Assembly (NCBI GenBank): GCA_031761405.1
Contig: JASEVX010000011.1
Coordinates: forward strand, 42,568,076 to 42,632,075
Reading direction: 5' to 3'
Source: Serripes groenlandicus
Taxonomy: Eukaryota; Mollusca; Bivalvia; Cardiida; Cardiidae
Length of the DNA: 64,000 nucleotides
Shown in pieces: positions 11,640-20,915 of this stretch; position 1 is the stretch's first letter; each line of letters starts with the position of its first letter. The notes under the pieces are model-generated. The model had not been told where the DNA came from and did not search any database. It saw nothing but the letters and a program-made list of their open reading frames with translations. The position numbers were made by a program, and so were the translations under genes.

Positions 11640-11835
11640 TAATCCGAAAGACTGACAAGAGCTGCAGCGACTTAAGAAAACATTGTGACAAAAAGAGAAA
11701 TTGATCACGAGGAATTTATCCTTTTGCTACAATATTTTCTACTTTATGTCCATAAATTATACGTTCATTTAGCAAGATGTTACTTATTTTTTACTTAATG
11801 TGATACACATCTGTTGTACGTGGGAAAGGCTTAAC
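11640..11835. mobile_element. Palindromic TTAA-type MITE copy
   Basis: Contains 'GAGCTGCAGCGACTTAAGAA', 'ACATTGTGACAAAAAGAGA' and 'ATCCTTTTGCTACAAT'. The right arm ends 'GTGGGAAAGGCTTAA'. Confidence 0.6.
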
Positions 11836-11882
11836 ATAGGAACTTAAAATTTAACATTACTCTACGAAAACCAGACTTATAA

Positions 11883-12113
11883 TATGAGTCGTCCCGCGAG
11901 AAAACAAACATTATGGCATCTGGGTAATGTATCGACCCAGATCAGCCTGCGCAGACTGATCCGGGCCGACAAATTCCGTATCAGGGGGATAGAGGTATAT
12001 AGTAATGATTCCTAAAACAGCAAATACACAGGAGGCGAAAAGTGTCTGCGCGGCATGGTTTATGCTGATCCGGATCGATACTTTACGCAGAGTCAACAAT
12101 GTAGGTTAACGGG
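11883..12113. mobile_element. MITE of the TCTGCGTAAAG terminal-repeat family
   Basis: Starts 'ATGAGTCGTCCCGCGAGAAA' and ends with the inverse ('TTTACGCAGAGTC', 'GGGACGTCTAATAT'). Contains the internal hairpin 'CAGCCTGCGCAGACTGATCC'. Confidence 0.75.
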
Positions 12114-12239
12114 ACGTCTAATATTATTATGTTTGACTAATATAGGTACACAAGAACCAATGTGCACATCCTTACTATGTGATCTCATTGTAAACTGTAT
12201 TCCAGAAGCTTATATAGCATGCTATTATGAATTGTACTT

Positions 12240-12445
12240 GCAAACAGTGCAGATCTAGATCAAACTGTCAGTGGACAGGAACGCCTAGATCTAAACCGGT
12301 TACACATAACTTCTGATTGACTTTCTTTCCTGTTTCAATGTTGAGCCCCGGATATTTTACTTGCAAACGGTGCAGACCCAGATCAGTGAATTGGAAAGCC
12401 TAGATCTACACCGGTTACAAACATTTTTTGATTGACTTTCAAGTA
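12240..12445 (+). repeat. Direct duplication of an about 80-bp block
   Basis: Two copies share 'GCAGATCTAGATCA' or 'GCAGACCCAGATCA', then 'GCCTAGATCTA', 'ACCGGTTACA' and 'TGATTGACTTTC'. A looser third copy is at 13265-13330. The cause is unknown. Confidence 0.6.
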
Positions 12446-12639
12446 TCGTTTTCGAGCAACGATAGTTTAATCGGAAACAGGACTTTCATTCGGTAGTCGT
12501 GAGTTCAAAACTCGGCTCGACATAATGATTAATTTCGATTATTGACACATCCTTTGAGAACAGCGTCTTTCGTCTTCTACCAATGTCCTTAATATAGTGT
12601 ACGTGTTTTGGAAGAATTTTGAGTTGATTGTTTGGTGTT

Positions 12640-12830
12640 TAACGCCGCTTTCAACATGTGTTCAGTTATATGAAGACGTTTCCTGGGTAAGTTCCAATAG
12701 TACTGGTCCATTTATTATGACACCAGCCAGTCAGTCGTAATGCTAACCCCGCAACCTTGGGCGCATTGGAGGGCAGCAATCAATTCTATTTTTAAAGTCT
12801 TTGGTATGACCCGACCGGGACCCACGACCT
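12640..12830 (-). mobile_element. SINE-like repeat, minus orientation
   Basis: Begins with the reversed tail 'TGTTTAACGCCGCTTTCAAC', then 'GTTATATGAAG', 'CCATTTATTATGACACCAGC' and 'CAGTCGTAATGCTAACCCCG', as in the 0.65, 9.1 and 49.9 kb copies. Confidence 0.6.
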
Positions 12831-12839
12831 CCCACACCC

Positions 12840-13215
12840 GGGACGCGGTCTCTTGTGTTGAGTAGTGGTGCGAGACATCCAGGAAACACGGAGTAAGTTG
12901 ATCCGACTGGCGTGATATATCAGAAACACTGTTGTTGAAAACGGTGTTAAACAACCCTAGAGATCCAATCATTTGGATATCTCTCAATTCTACATGAAGT
13001 TACCTATAAAAGTAGAGCCACGCCACGCAAAAAAGAAATGACCTTCAGGCCTTTCCGTTCAGTAGAGATACGGATCAATATGCGCTTTTCTGATGGCACA
13101 TGAACTGGCCCTTCCTTATGCTCGCCATGGTGTCTTACAAACATCCTCGGACCTTCGGTAGAAATATTGAGATTTATAAAAGACTTTAACCCGACTTCGT
13201 GATCTCAAAGTCTGT
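12840..13215 (+). repeat. Local segmental duplication, copy 1
   Basis: Resembles 13785-14100 in the same orientation, with matching words in the same order: 'GGAAACAC', 'GATATATC', 'GAAACACTGT', 'AATGACCTTC', 'CGGACCTTC'. It contains part of a SINE tail. Diverged. Confidence 0.55.
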
Positions 13216-13534
13216 ATGTTGTACATCAGCGGAAGCTTCTTGGTAGATTCGTTGAAGTTACCCTCGAAAAGTGCAGCTCCAGATCAGAATGTCCGGTTTG
13301 AGAGGGCAATTCATGATCTACACAGGTTAAGCACAAGTCACACCGAAGCCGGACCCAACACGGAGAACCCCGGACCAACACGGCACCGCAACGGATGAGC
13401 ACGGAGCCGACACATTTCACCTATCATTGGTTTTCTTGGATAGCAATGTCGGTAAAGCCTGAGCCATCAACCGGGTGTCGTGAGTTTATCGTCATGCGTC
13501 TTTTACCAATGTCCTAACTATGCTATACGTATGA

Positions 13535-13752
13535 TTGATTGATCGGGGTTCAACGTCGTTTTCAACACTCTGTCAGTCATATCACGGCGGCCAGTTCACC
13601 TGCGCGTGCGTTTCCTGGCTTTCTCACACCAGTAAACCACACAACATACTTTCCAAGCAACGTCGTAAAGAATGTTGGCCGAGTTGGGATTCGAACTCAA
13701 AACCCCCGGATTGACAGCCCGCGTCGCTTCCGACTGAGCTACCGGGGCTCGG
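13535..13752 (-). mobile_element. tRNA-derived SINE with internal deletion
   Basis: Starts 'ATTGATTGATCGGGGTTCAA' and ends with the tRNA-like head ('GATTCGAACTCAAAACCCCC', 'GACTGAGCTACCGGGGCTCG'). Compared with 61.35-61.64 kb it lacks the central 'CTGGCTGCTTTTCCACATAG' portion. Confidence 0.75.
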
Positions 13753-13784
13753 CGATAAACGTAGGAAGGTAGTTACTGGCCTTC

Positions 13785-14100
13785 GAAAAGTGTTGTGTTG
13801 AATGCTGGTGCGTTAAATCCCGGAAACACATAGTAGCTGATCCAACCGTTAAGATATATCTGAAACACTGTCAAAATTGGTGTTAAACTCAAAATGGTGA
13901 ATCATATGGTTATATCTCCACTTTATGAAAAAATGACCTTCGGAAATGTTCGACCAGAAAAGATCCTGATAGATATGCGTCTTTGTGATGTCACGTGATC
14001 CGGACCTTCCCTAGTCGCCATGTTAATATAGTCGTATAAGCATTCTTTGAACCTACGGAGAAATTTTGTGATAAAAAATCCGACTATGTATTGTGATCTG
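13785..14100 (+). repeat. Local segmental duplication, copy 2
   Basis: Second copy of the 12.84-13.2 kb block. It is followed directly by a 12-bp-stem hairpin (14100-14134: GAGCCTCGATTG / CAATCGAGGCTC). Confidence 0.55.
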
Positions 14101-14134
14101 AGCCTCGATTGCTGAGAGTTATCAATCGAGGCTC

Positions 14135-14500
14135 GTGAGTAGGATGAATATTTCTGGCGGGTTATTTCAAAATCCTTCAAGAGGTTCAAAACATAAGAAT
14201 CGGACACGATTAATGACATACATACACACAAACAAAGCAAACACAATATATCTACCCGATTACATCGGGGAGCGGTATAAGAGTGGCACTAGATATTAGT
14301 AAATGCTCCTATACTACATGTAACGCCCATCAGTCCTTTCTGCAACGAAACTATACCGACCCATCTGCACGACCAACATTAGATTACACGATCGTGAAGG
14401 CTTATTTTGGTCAGTCTAAGTTTCTTGCAAATGTGATTGAAAGTCGTGTATTGCAACATAATGTACTTTTTGTTAAAAGCCGCATACAGATATATAAGGG
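14135..14500. other. No gene recognised; lies downstream of the claudin-like last exon
   Basis: AT-rich sequence with no repeat seen. It is the likely 3' untranslated or downstream region of the minus-strand gene whose stop codon is at 14501-14503. No clear AATAAA signal was picked out. Confidence 0.35.
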
Positions 14501-14763
14501 TTAATTCTTACAAAGGATATTCATAATGCTATACACAATGTAAACAGCCGCCACCTCGTTCGGTCTGTACTTGCCGACGGTAATAACAACTGCAGCCAGA
14601 CAAGAAGCTCCGCATGCAACAGCACACAGAAAAAAGCCCGTATGCAGTTTATTTTCACGGGAAGTGATACCCATCCTTATATATTCCAATTTATCAAATT
14701 GTTCGAGGAATGGTCGGTAAATCAGATCTTCGTATAGGATGGCACCAAGAAGCAGAGACAATC
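14501..14763 (-). CDS. Last exon of a four-transmembrane claudin/PMP22-like protein
   Basis: A strong acceptor (TTTTTTTTGCAG) precedes 14763 and the stop TAA is at 14503-14501. The exon starts with two bases of a split codon and encodes about 86 residues. These comprise the end of a hydrophobic segment (LSLLLGAIL), a polar loop with 'LEYIRMGITSRENKLHT', a transmembrane segment (FFLCAVACGASCLAAVVITV) and a short tail ending ILCKN. The phase fits the exon at 20587-20441 exactly, which ends with a single G. Claudin, PMP22 and related tetraspan proteins place TM4 and a short cytosolic tail this way. The role, junctional or membrane-organising, is inferred from topology only. The intron holds the 14.9-19.6 kb recombinase and palindrome block. 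Confidence 0.6.
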
Positions 14764-14962
14764 CTGCAAAAAAAAAACGAAAAAATGATGAGTAAACAAT
14801 TTAATTTAATCAGTTGAGTTTTGAACAACAGTCAAAGCAACATCCCTTCAATTGAGTGATTATAGTTAACCGCCATTTTCATCAGAAATTAAGTTAAATG
14901 AGCCGAAAAACGAGAAAACCAACAGCCGAGGTTAATAGTATTTACCCTCATGTTGACAATAT

Positions 14963-15103
14963 ATAAATAACACATTGCTTTGAATTGGACAGTAATATTG
15001 TCAGCCTGAGGAAAATACTGTCACCCGAGCCGCAGGCGAGGGTCACAGTATTTCTCCGAAGGTTGACAATATTACTGTCCAATTCAAAGCCATTTGTTAT
15101 TTA
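14963..15103. repeat. Giant hairpin (about 141 bp) with GNA-type tip
   Basis: The left arm (AATTGGACAGTAATATTGTC) and right arm (GACAATATTACTGTCCAATT) are exact inverses. Inner arms ACTGTCACCC / GGGTCACAGT close on the tip GAGCCGCAGGCGA at 15027-15039. An inverted, nearly complete copy is at 18960-19098, and a shortened copy without the inner part is at 15344-15435. Confidence 0.9.
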
Positions 15104-15960
15104 TTTTATTATACAAAAAAATAATAAAATAATAAATAATAAAATATAAATAATAAAATTATAATTATTTTACCTGCCAGTAAACAAATTTGCATACGGC
15201 CGTGAGACAGTAAAACACTTGCATACCGCCGTGAGACAGTACAAAAACTGTCTTATGGTCACGTGGTACATTTGTCTTGACAGTAAAAAAAGCAACTTTT
15301 TGTCAATGGGAGTTTTATATTGACAATGAAATTGAGGTATAATAATATATAAATAACACATTGCTTTGAAATGGACAGTAATATTGTCAGGCTGACAATA
15401 TTACTGTCCAATTCAAAGCCATTTGGTATTTATTTTATTATACCAAAAAATAATAAAATAATAAATAATAAAATTATAATTATTTAATGATCTGTTAAAT
15501 GTTTCATAGCACAAAAGTACAGCATAGAGCGCTCTACATGTCTAGTTTTAATGAGTTTCTTTAAGATCCTACCTGCCAGTAAACAAATTTGCATACGGCC
15601 GTGAGACAGTAACAAATGTGCATACCGCCGTGAGACAGTAAAAAACCTGTCTCATGGTCACGTGGTACATTTGTCTTGACAGTCAAAATAGCACGTTTTT
15701 GTCAATGGGAGTTTTATATGGACAATGAAATTGAGGTATAATAATATGTACTGTCACACTGGAAGCAATGCAATATTTATTTTATTATACCGAACAAAAA
15801 TAAACGTTTATTCAATTTATTCTGTACCTTTGTAGGGGAGGTGAACATGGGTAGATCTACTACACTGTAACATACACATATGAATATACCGGTTAACAGT
15901 AGGCCTTTACTGTTACATGGCAAGCGCGTCTAAAAGGTGACGTTATTGTTAATTATTATA
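15104..15960. repeat. Palindromic host repeat, two direct units plus spacer
   Basis: Two direct units (about 15104-15345 and 15436-15740) share 'GCATACGGCCGTGAGACAGT', 'GGTCACGTGGTACATTTGTC' and 'GACAATGAAATTGAGGTATA'. A spacer (15745-15950, 'ACTGTCACACTGGAA', 'ATGGGTAGATCTAC') recurs at 19210-19415. No convincing protein: the 63-codon frames in the arms are by-products of the repeat. Confidence 0.75.
15344..15435. repeat. Shortened hairpin of the same family
   Basis: The arms 'GGACAGTAATATTGTCAG' / 'CTGACAATATTACTGTCC' meet almost directly, so the inner GNA-tip section is absent. It shows that outer and inner stems are separable modules. Confidence 0.85.
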
Positions 15961-16260
15961 CCTCAATTTCATTGTCCATATAAAACTCCCACTGACAAAA
16001 AGTTGCTATTTTTACTGTCAAGACAAATGTACCACGTGACCATGAGACAGTTTTTGTACTGTCGCACGGCGGTATGCAAATGTTTTACTGTCTCACGGCC
16101 GTATGCAAATTGGTTTACTGGCAGGTAGGATGTTAATGAAACTCATTAAAACTAGACATGTAGAGCGCTCTATCTTGTACTTTTTGTGCTATGAAACATT
16201 TTACAGATCATAAAATAATTATAATTTTATTATTTATATTTTATTATTTTATTATTTTTT
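15950..16260. repeat. Inverted unit of the palindromic host repeat, interrupted at its right end
   Basis: Reverse complement of the 15436-15740 unit: 'TATACCTCAATTTCATTGTC', 'ACCACGTGACCATGAGACAG', 'GTAGAGCGCTCTA'. It runs to 'TTATTTTTTGGTATA', where the recombinase element begins. The continuation resumes at about 18946. Confidence 0.8.
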
Positions 16261-16272
16261 GGTATATATAGA

Positions 16273-16442
16273 GAATAATAACTAACTGCATGTTTTTGAT
16301 ATAGAATTTATGTCACAAGGGGAAAAAGGGGTAATTTGGTTAAAATCACGAAACCGTAGGTTGAGTGATTTTACACCAAATTACCCCTTTTTTCCCCGAG
16401 TGACATAAATTCTATATCAAAAACATGCAGTAAGTTATTCTA
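16273..16442. repeat. Terminal hairpin of the recombinase element, about 72-bp arms
   Basis: The left arm (CTGCATGTTTTTGATATAGA, 'ATTTATGTCAC', 'GGGGTAATTTGGT') and the right arm are nearly perfect inverses, with a few mismatches. They close through CAC / GTG on the tip GAAACCGTAGGTTGA at 16350-16364. It lies 3' of the recombinase gene. Confidence 0.9.
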
Positions 16443-17034
16443 TTTATTACATTTTGGAATAAATCTCCCCTTTATTTTAAAGAAACATATAAAAAATGAC
16501 TTGGCCTTAGGCGTATGAATGTTACGTAACCATTGACTGCATCATTTTAAGATGTTTCATGGCTGTTCCATTAATGTTTACGCCGCACGTTTAAATCAAT
16601 GTTTTATGTCATTTTTTATATTTCCTTTTGTAAGTTTCTCTTAGCATGACATCTTAAAATATAATTGAAACACATTTTTATCTTATTTCCACTTTAATAA
16701 TGATCAAAAATCATACTATCAACATTTTATATACAAGGGAGGTTAAAAGTAATCACTGAAAAATCAGTTTCAGCATATAAGTCTGTGTACAAATTTTGTG
16801 TGTTGGATTTAAATGTTTATTTCACTACAAATAATCAAATTCTGGATTTAATGTGACATAACAATTATTTAATAATGCATTCATCACTGGATATAAGTAA
16901 AACTTCAAGTATACATCTTCAGAGGATGACAAATACAAATTTAGACAACGCGTTCATTTCAAATTTATGCGGCAAAGTGGATTCAATACACATTTCATCA
17001 GCTGTCTGTGTGTACAGGCATGATGCCTACAATT
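16443..17034. other. AT-rich non-coding part of the recombinase element
   Basis: Lies between the hairpin and the 3' end of the recombinase frame. No frame or motif recognised. Probably the 3' untranslated part of the element's gene. Confidence 0.45.
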
Positions 17035-18603
17035 TTAATCCGAATCGCTGAAAACAGGTAAGATGCGTTTGTACTTCTTCGGTGGGCTGTTTTCTGCAAT
17101 TTCACATTTAGATTCTGAGGTATAACAATTGAATACACCCCGATGAATGACTGTAGACCCCTGAAAAATTGACTGCATTTGTGATGTTGAACTTTTTGCT
17201 TCGTTCCTGTAGGATACATTTCTGGTAGAATTTGAAACAGCGATATTTTGTTGAGCATTTGGTGATGGGGCTAATGTAGCGGGCGGTTCAATATTGTTTG
17301 TCTGTTCAGATAAGATGCTGTTTGTATTGTTTAAGCTATTTCTTGGCACCGAAGCCGGATTTTCAGTAGAAGCAAACGTGCTGCGCTTTTTGGTCAGAGC
17401 GGACGATACGAGTTTTTGTTGTTTATTGTTAATTGTGCTGTAGCTGTTTGCGCTATAAACATTTCTATGACCACTTATTTGTATTGTACAGTAAGTTGGT
17501 AGTCCTAGGTCATTACACTTTTGCATAAGATGTTTACGAACGCTGTGGTTTGTAAGTTTTCTGTCGCCCTGTATTTTATAGCATTTGTTGATCATTTCTT
17601 TTACTAATCCGTATATGTCGTTGATTCCCATGGGACTTCTTTTGAACCATACAGTGTCAGGTTTAGGATTCTTGACATAGTTAATTGCCAAAAAGAATGG
17701 GTCTTCACTGTGAAGCATTGATTCTGGGCGGTTGTCCCTATACATTTTATAAGCTTGAACTGGGCAGCGTTGAATAGTTTGCTTATCATTCCAAGCCTTA
17801 GGTTTGAATTTCCTGGTATTGCTTATATCTGTACCAGTCCTGGTTTTAGTCTGTCTTTCTTTGATGTGTTCAAGAAATTCGTCCCCATCTTCATCGGTTC
17901 TCAATACAATGTCGTCCCATTTCAGCGTATGCTGCTCACGGCCACCCCTCATCCCCATAAATAGCGAAAAAGAGATATGGAGCAAATTGGTAATCTGATA
18001 CGCACTTTCAGTCCCTAATTGACCGCACTCGAACAAATTGGCGATGTCGTCATCCGTTAACTCTTCAGATTCATTTGGTTTGGAACCATGTCCTTGGGAT
18101 TTAAGGAAGGTTAATTTTGCTTTTATGGTTTTATTTACGTGGGGGAATAATGGGTTTTTATTGATGTTATGTGGATATCCTAATATTTCTTAAATAGCGC
18201 TCAAGACTAGACAGAAATCCTCTGATACTTGATGGTTCGTAGTCTTCACCATTTTCTTTTTTGAGAACAGCAATAACATTTCCAAAAAGCTGGTCAAGTT
18301 TTTCAATTTCAAAGGTTTCTGGCATTTCATTTTCATTTTGCTCTGAACAAAATTGTCTAAACAGTTTCATATCACCTATTGTCTTTCTTTTTGTGTTCAC
18401 ATTTTCCTGGTCTTGAATGAAATGTTCAATGTGGCTTGGTCAACAACCTCAAACCTTGACTTTTCCTTATTTTGTTGTTGATTATTTGTAATTTTACTTG
18501 TCTGCTGAATAGGTTGGTTGATATTTGGTAGTTCTTCAAATTCAGAAGCTTGAAATATTGCTGAAAATTCATTCCAACCCTCGAGGTCGAAAATACCTGC
18601 CAT
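17035..18603 (-). pseudogene. Crypton/DUF3504 tyrosine recombinase, two frameshifts
   Basis: The gene reads leftward from ATG at 18603 (MAGIFDLEGWNEFSAIF) to the stop near 17035, about 520 codons without introns. Single-base shifts break it near 18415-18430 (from the 'SRFEVVDQA' frame to the 'EHFIQDQENVNTKRKT' frame) and near 18175 (from 'ERYLRNI' to 'GYPHNINKNPLF'). The N-terminal half is the helical DNA-binding part typical of the family ('MKLFRQF', 'YEPSSIRGFLSSLERYL'). The catalytic half keeps every signature: Arg in 'FMGMRGGREQ', basic 'ERQTKTRTG', 'NHSVRKH' (His-x-x-Arg), 'ISGHRN', and the presumed nucleophile Tyr in 'SANSYS'. A disordered Ser/Asn-rich tail follows. The family cuts and rejoins DNA through a phosphotyrosine bond. 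Frameshifts could also be sequencing errors. Confidence 0.85.
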
Positions 18604-18819
18604 TTTGGTTTGGTGCAAGCTGCAGACAACGCAACTGTCAGTTGAGTAAACAACAACAACATACCAACTAATTCCTTATTTTTTTATTTTAAATAAAGTT
18701 TTGTTTCAATATTTTAACATACATTTGTATTTAAAATCCTTAAAACTGAACAAAAATATATTTTCTTTAAAAATTCTAAAGATGTTCCATATCTAAAAAA
18801 AGTAGTTCCGGCAAAAATG

Positions 18820-18885
18820 ATATCATCACTAGTGATGATATAAAATAACTAAAAGTGTTATCGTCCCAGTGTTAGTTATCATTTT
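18820..18885. repeat. Palindromes at the 5' side of the recombinase element
   Basis: A perfect 22-bp palindrome (ATATCATCACTAGTGATGAT plus AT, 18820-18841) is followed by a hairpin with ATAACTA / TAGTTAT ends (about 18845-18883). The outer words resemble those at the base of the 16273-16442 hairpin (AATAACTAACTG). Confidence 0.7.
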
Positions 18886-18959
18886 TTTAAAAATTGATAT
18901 TGATTTTATGTCGCTTAAAGTTCAATGCAAACTTTGGATAGGTATGTAATAAAACAAAA

Positions 18960-19098
18960 TAAATAACAAATTGCTTTGAATTGGACAGTAATATTGTCAT
19001 CCTTCGGAGAAATACTGTCACCCTCGCCTGCGGCTCGGGTGACAGTATTTCTCCGAAGGATGACAATATTACGGTCCAATTCAAAGCAATGTGTTATT
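18960..19098. repeat. Giant hairpin, inverted copy of the 14963 hairpin
   Basis: The same arms (TTGGACAGTAATATTGTCAT / ATGACAATATTACGGTCCAA) and inner arms with tip TCGCCTGCGGCTC, the reverse complement of the 15027 tip. It is more symmetric than the first copy. Confidence 0.9.
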
Positions 19099-19104
19099 TA
19101 TATA

Positions 19105-19570
19105 CTGTTGTTAACCGGTCAAAAACGTACTGTTAGCATGAGACAGTAAGAAATTGCCCATGATGAGTATATGAGAATTTAACATTACAAAGTCACGTGA
19201 GATATAATAATATGAACTGTCACACTGGAATCCATGCAATATTTATTTTATTATACCGAACAAAATTAGAAGTATTTTCAATTTATTCTGTACCTTCATA
19301 GACGAGGTGATCATGGGTAGATCTACAACAATATAACACCACATATGAATATACCGGTATAAGTATACTGTTACATGTCATGTGCGTCTAAATGGTGACG
19401 TTATTGTTTTAAATGACGTCATGCACGTGCATGACCAACGTTTTAGACGCGCGTGCCATGTAACAGTATAATGTTATTCGTACTGCTAGCATGAGACAGT
19501 AAGAAATAGGCCATGATGAGTATATGCGAATTTAACATTACAATGTCACGTGACGTATAATAATGAACCT
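19105..19570. repeat. Continuation of the palindromic host repeat
   Basis: The block 'GCATGAGACAGTAAGAAAT', 'CATGATGAGTATATG', 'AATTTAACATTACAA', 'GTCACGTGA' occurs at about 19138-19203 and again at 19490-19555. Between them is a second copy of the 15745-15950 spacer. A small palindrome, 'GTCATGCACGTGCATGAC', is at about 19427. Confidence 0.7.
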
Positions 19571-19639
19571 TATCTGATCATTACATAATCAAAGTACATA
19601 TACTGAAAGTACTAAAATGCGGGGATGTTGGCTCTCGAG

Positions 19640-19905
19640 TGTTAACAAGATTTTCTTTCAATTTGACCTAGTGACCTACGTTTTGACCCATACTCGAACC
19701 TGACCTACATATCATCAAGACAAACATTCTGATAAAGTTTCAACATGCTCAAGTTAAAAAAAAAGGCCTCAAAAGTGTTAACAAGATTTCCATTCATTTT
19801 GGCCTAGTGACCTAGTTATTGACCCGGCTTGACCCATATTCAAACTCGACCTAGATATCATTTAGATAAACATTCTGACCAAATTTTAAGCTGCCTTAGT
19901 AAAAA
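19640..19905 (-). mobile_element. HINE-like tandem-core fragment, minus orientation
   Basis: Two monomers carry 'GTGTTAACAAGATTTTC' or 'GTGTTAACAAGATTTCC', 'GGCCTAGTGACCTA' and 'ACATTCTGA'. They are the reverse complement of the 3.3-4.1 and 56.4-58.1 kb family. No terminus preserved. Confidence 0.65.
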
Positions 19906-20440
19906 AAAAGAGCAGCTTCTACCGTATTTCCGTATTTTTCACTGCAGTGATTTTCTCAAAAGGTTTTTGAGCTACCCGCTTTCAAGCTACTCGTTTTCCA
20001 TATATTTAAAAGAAACATTTAAGATCCTTATGTCTAACTTAAATTTCTAAATTATGTATACAACTTCATGGATTAAAACTTTACATTGTGTACGTTTACG
20101 TTGTATAATGTGCATACTGTTTAGCTTGTTGTGAAACGTATTTAACTAATCACTGGACAATCAAGAAAAAATGTCCATTTTGAAAAAACAGGGCAGCAAC
20201 ATTTTTTTTACAAATTTACACTACCTGCATAGCTAAATCCCCCGCATAAAAACGTATGCAAAGCGGTATTTAAATTGGATCCTCTTGCATCCGTGCCAGG
20301 CGAATCTTTTCCCAAAGGTGTAGCAGTTATACAAGGCCACGCCCAAACCAGTTTTCAGAGTGACCTGCTGCTACCCTGACAGAGACATCATCACAACACA
20401 TGTCGACCGCATCAGTGAAGTGTACAAATTAAGTATTCAC
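19906..20440. other. Intronic, nothing recognised
   Basis: AT-rich sequence between the claudin-like exon 2 and the repeat block. No frame or repeat picked out. Confidence 0.35.
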
Positions 20441-20587
20441 CAGTAGCACTGAGAAATCCAGCAGCCGTAAAACCCAATTCTTTCTTGTACCTCAACATGA
20501 ACAGAACTAAGACGATGGCTATTGCATTCAGACACAGGGCCACGACCAACAACCCTCGTATGACATGGTAGTCAATGATAACTATGC
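20441..20587 (-). CDS. Middle exon of the claudin/PMP22-like protein
   Basis: The acceptor TTTTTATTGTAG precedes 20587 and the donor CTG|GTGAAT follows 20441, giving 147 bp. The exon encodes 'IVIIDYHVIRG', a transmembrane segment (LLVVALCLNAIAIVLVLFML), a charged turn (RYKKEL) and the start of the next membrane segment (GFTAAGFLSATG). It begins with two bases of a Gly codon and ends with one base of a Gly codon. It therefore joins in phase both to the exon at 14763 and to first exons of the kind seen at 31696-31476. With such an exon the whole protein would be about 209 residues with four membrane segments, the usual size for this superfamily. Codons are intact. Confidence 0.6.
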
Positions 20588-20734
20588 CTACAATAAAAAT
20601 CAAAAAAAATCTATAAATATATATATTTATATGTGTATGTAACAGTAAATGGTAACAACAAAGACAGTAATGTTATATACATACAACAGATCTGTGAACA
20701 TAATGATCAAATGGGTGACTGTTAACAGTTTGAT

Positions 20735-20915
20735 TTAACACACGTTTGTACCAAAGGTCACGGGTTCGAATCCCATGATGAGCGGGTTCTGCCTTTGGGA
20801 TTTTTCCACTCAAACGGCGCGAGTACTGGTTAAGTTTCCAGGAATCAGACATCGAGCGTGATTAATATAAGCTTAAAGCTTGTTTCGTAATCGATGTAAA
20901 ATAAATAAGTTTAAA
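20735..20915 (+). mobile_element. Second SINE family, plus orientation
   Basis: B box 'GGGTTCGAATCCCAT', then 'GCGCGAGTACTGGTTAAG' and the tail 'GTAAAATAAATAAGTTTAAA'. The reverse copy at 32545-32740 shares these. Confidence 0.65.

Larger units (their letters stand above)
16261..18945 (-). mobile_element. Crypton-like tyrosine-recombinase element, 2.7 kb
   Basis: The element is bounded by GGTAT at 16261-16265 and 18941-18945. The flanking sequence on the two sides joins into one unit of the surrounding repeat ('...TTTTTTGGTAT' to 'AATAAAACAAAATAAATAAC'; the uninterrupted unit reads 'GGTATAATAAAATAAATAAC' in reverse at 15420-15440). Inside are a 170-bp hairpin (16273-16442), about 590 bp of AT-rich sequence, a broken recombinase gene (18603-17035), and a second structured end with a 22-bp perfect palindrome (18820-18841). 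Cryptons are DNA transposons that use a tyrosine recombinase and leave short direct repeats, which fits. Exact ends are inferred. Confidence 0.65.

Noticed and set aside
15170..16128. Two similar 63-codon frames on opposite strands
   Set aside because: They are the two arms of one inverted repeat; conservation follows from the repeat, with no motif or start context.
19427..19450. GTCATGCACGTGCATGAC as a regulatory (E-box/CRE-like) site
   Set aside because: It is a palindrome within the repeat block; no promoter context to support a binding site.
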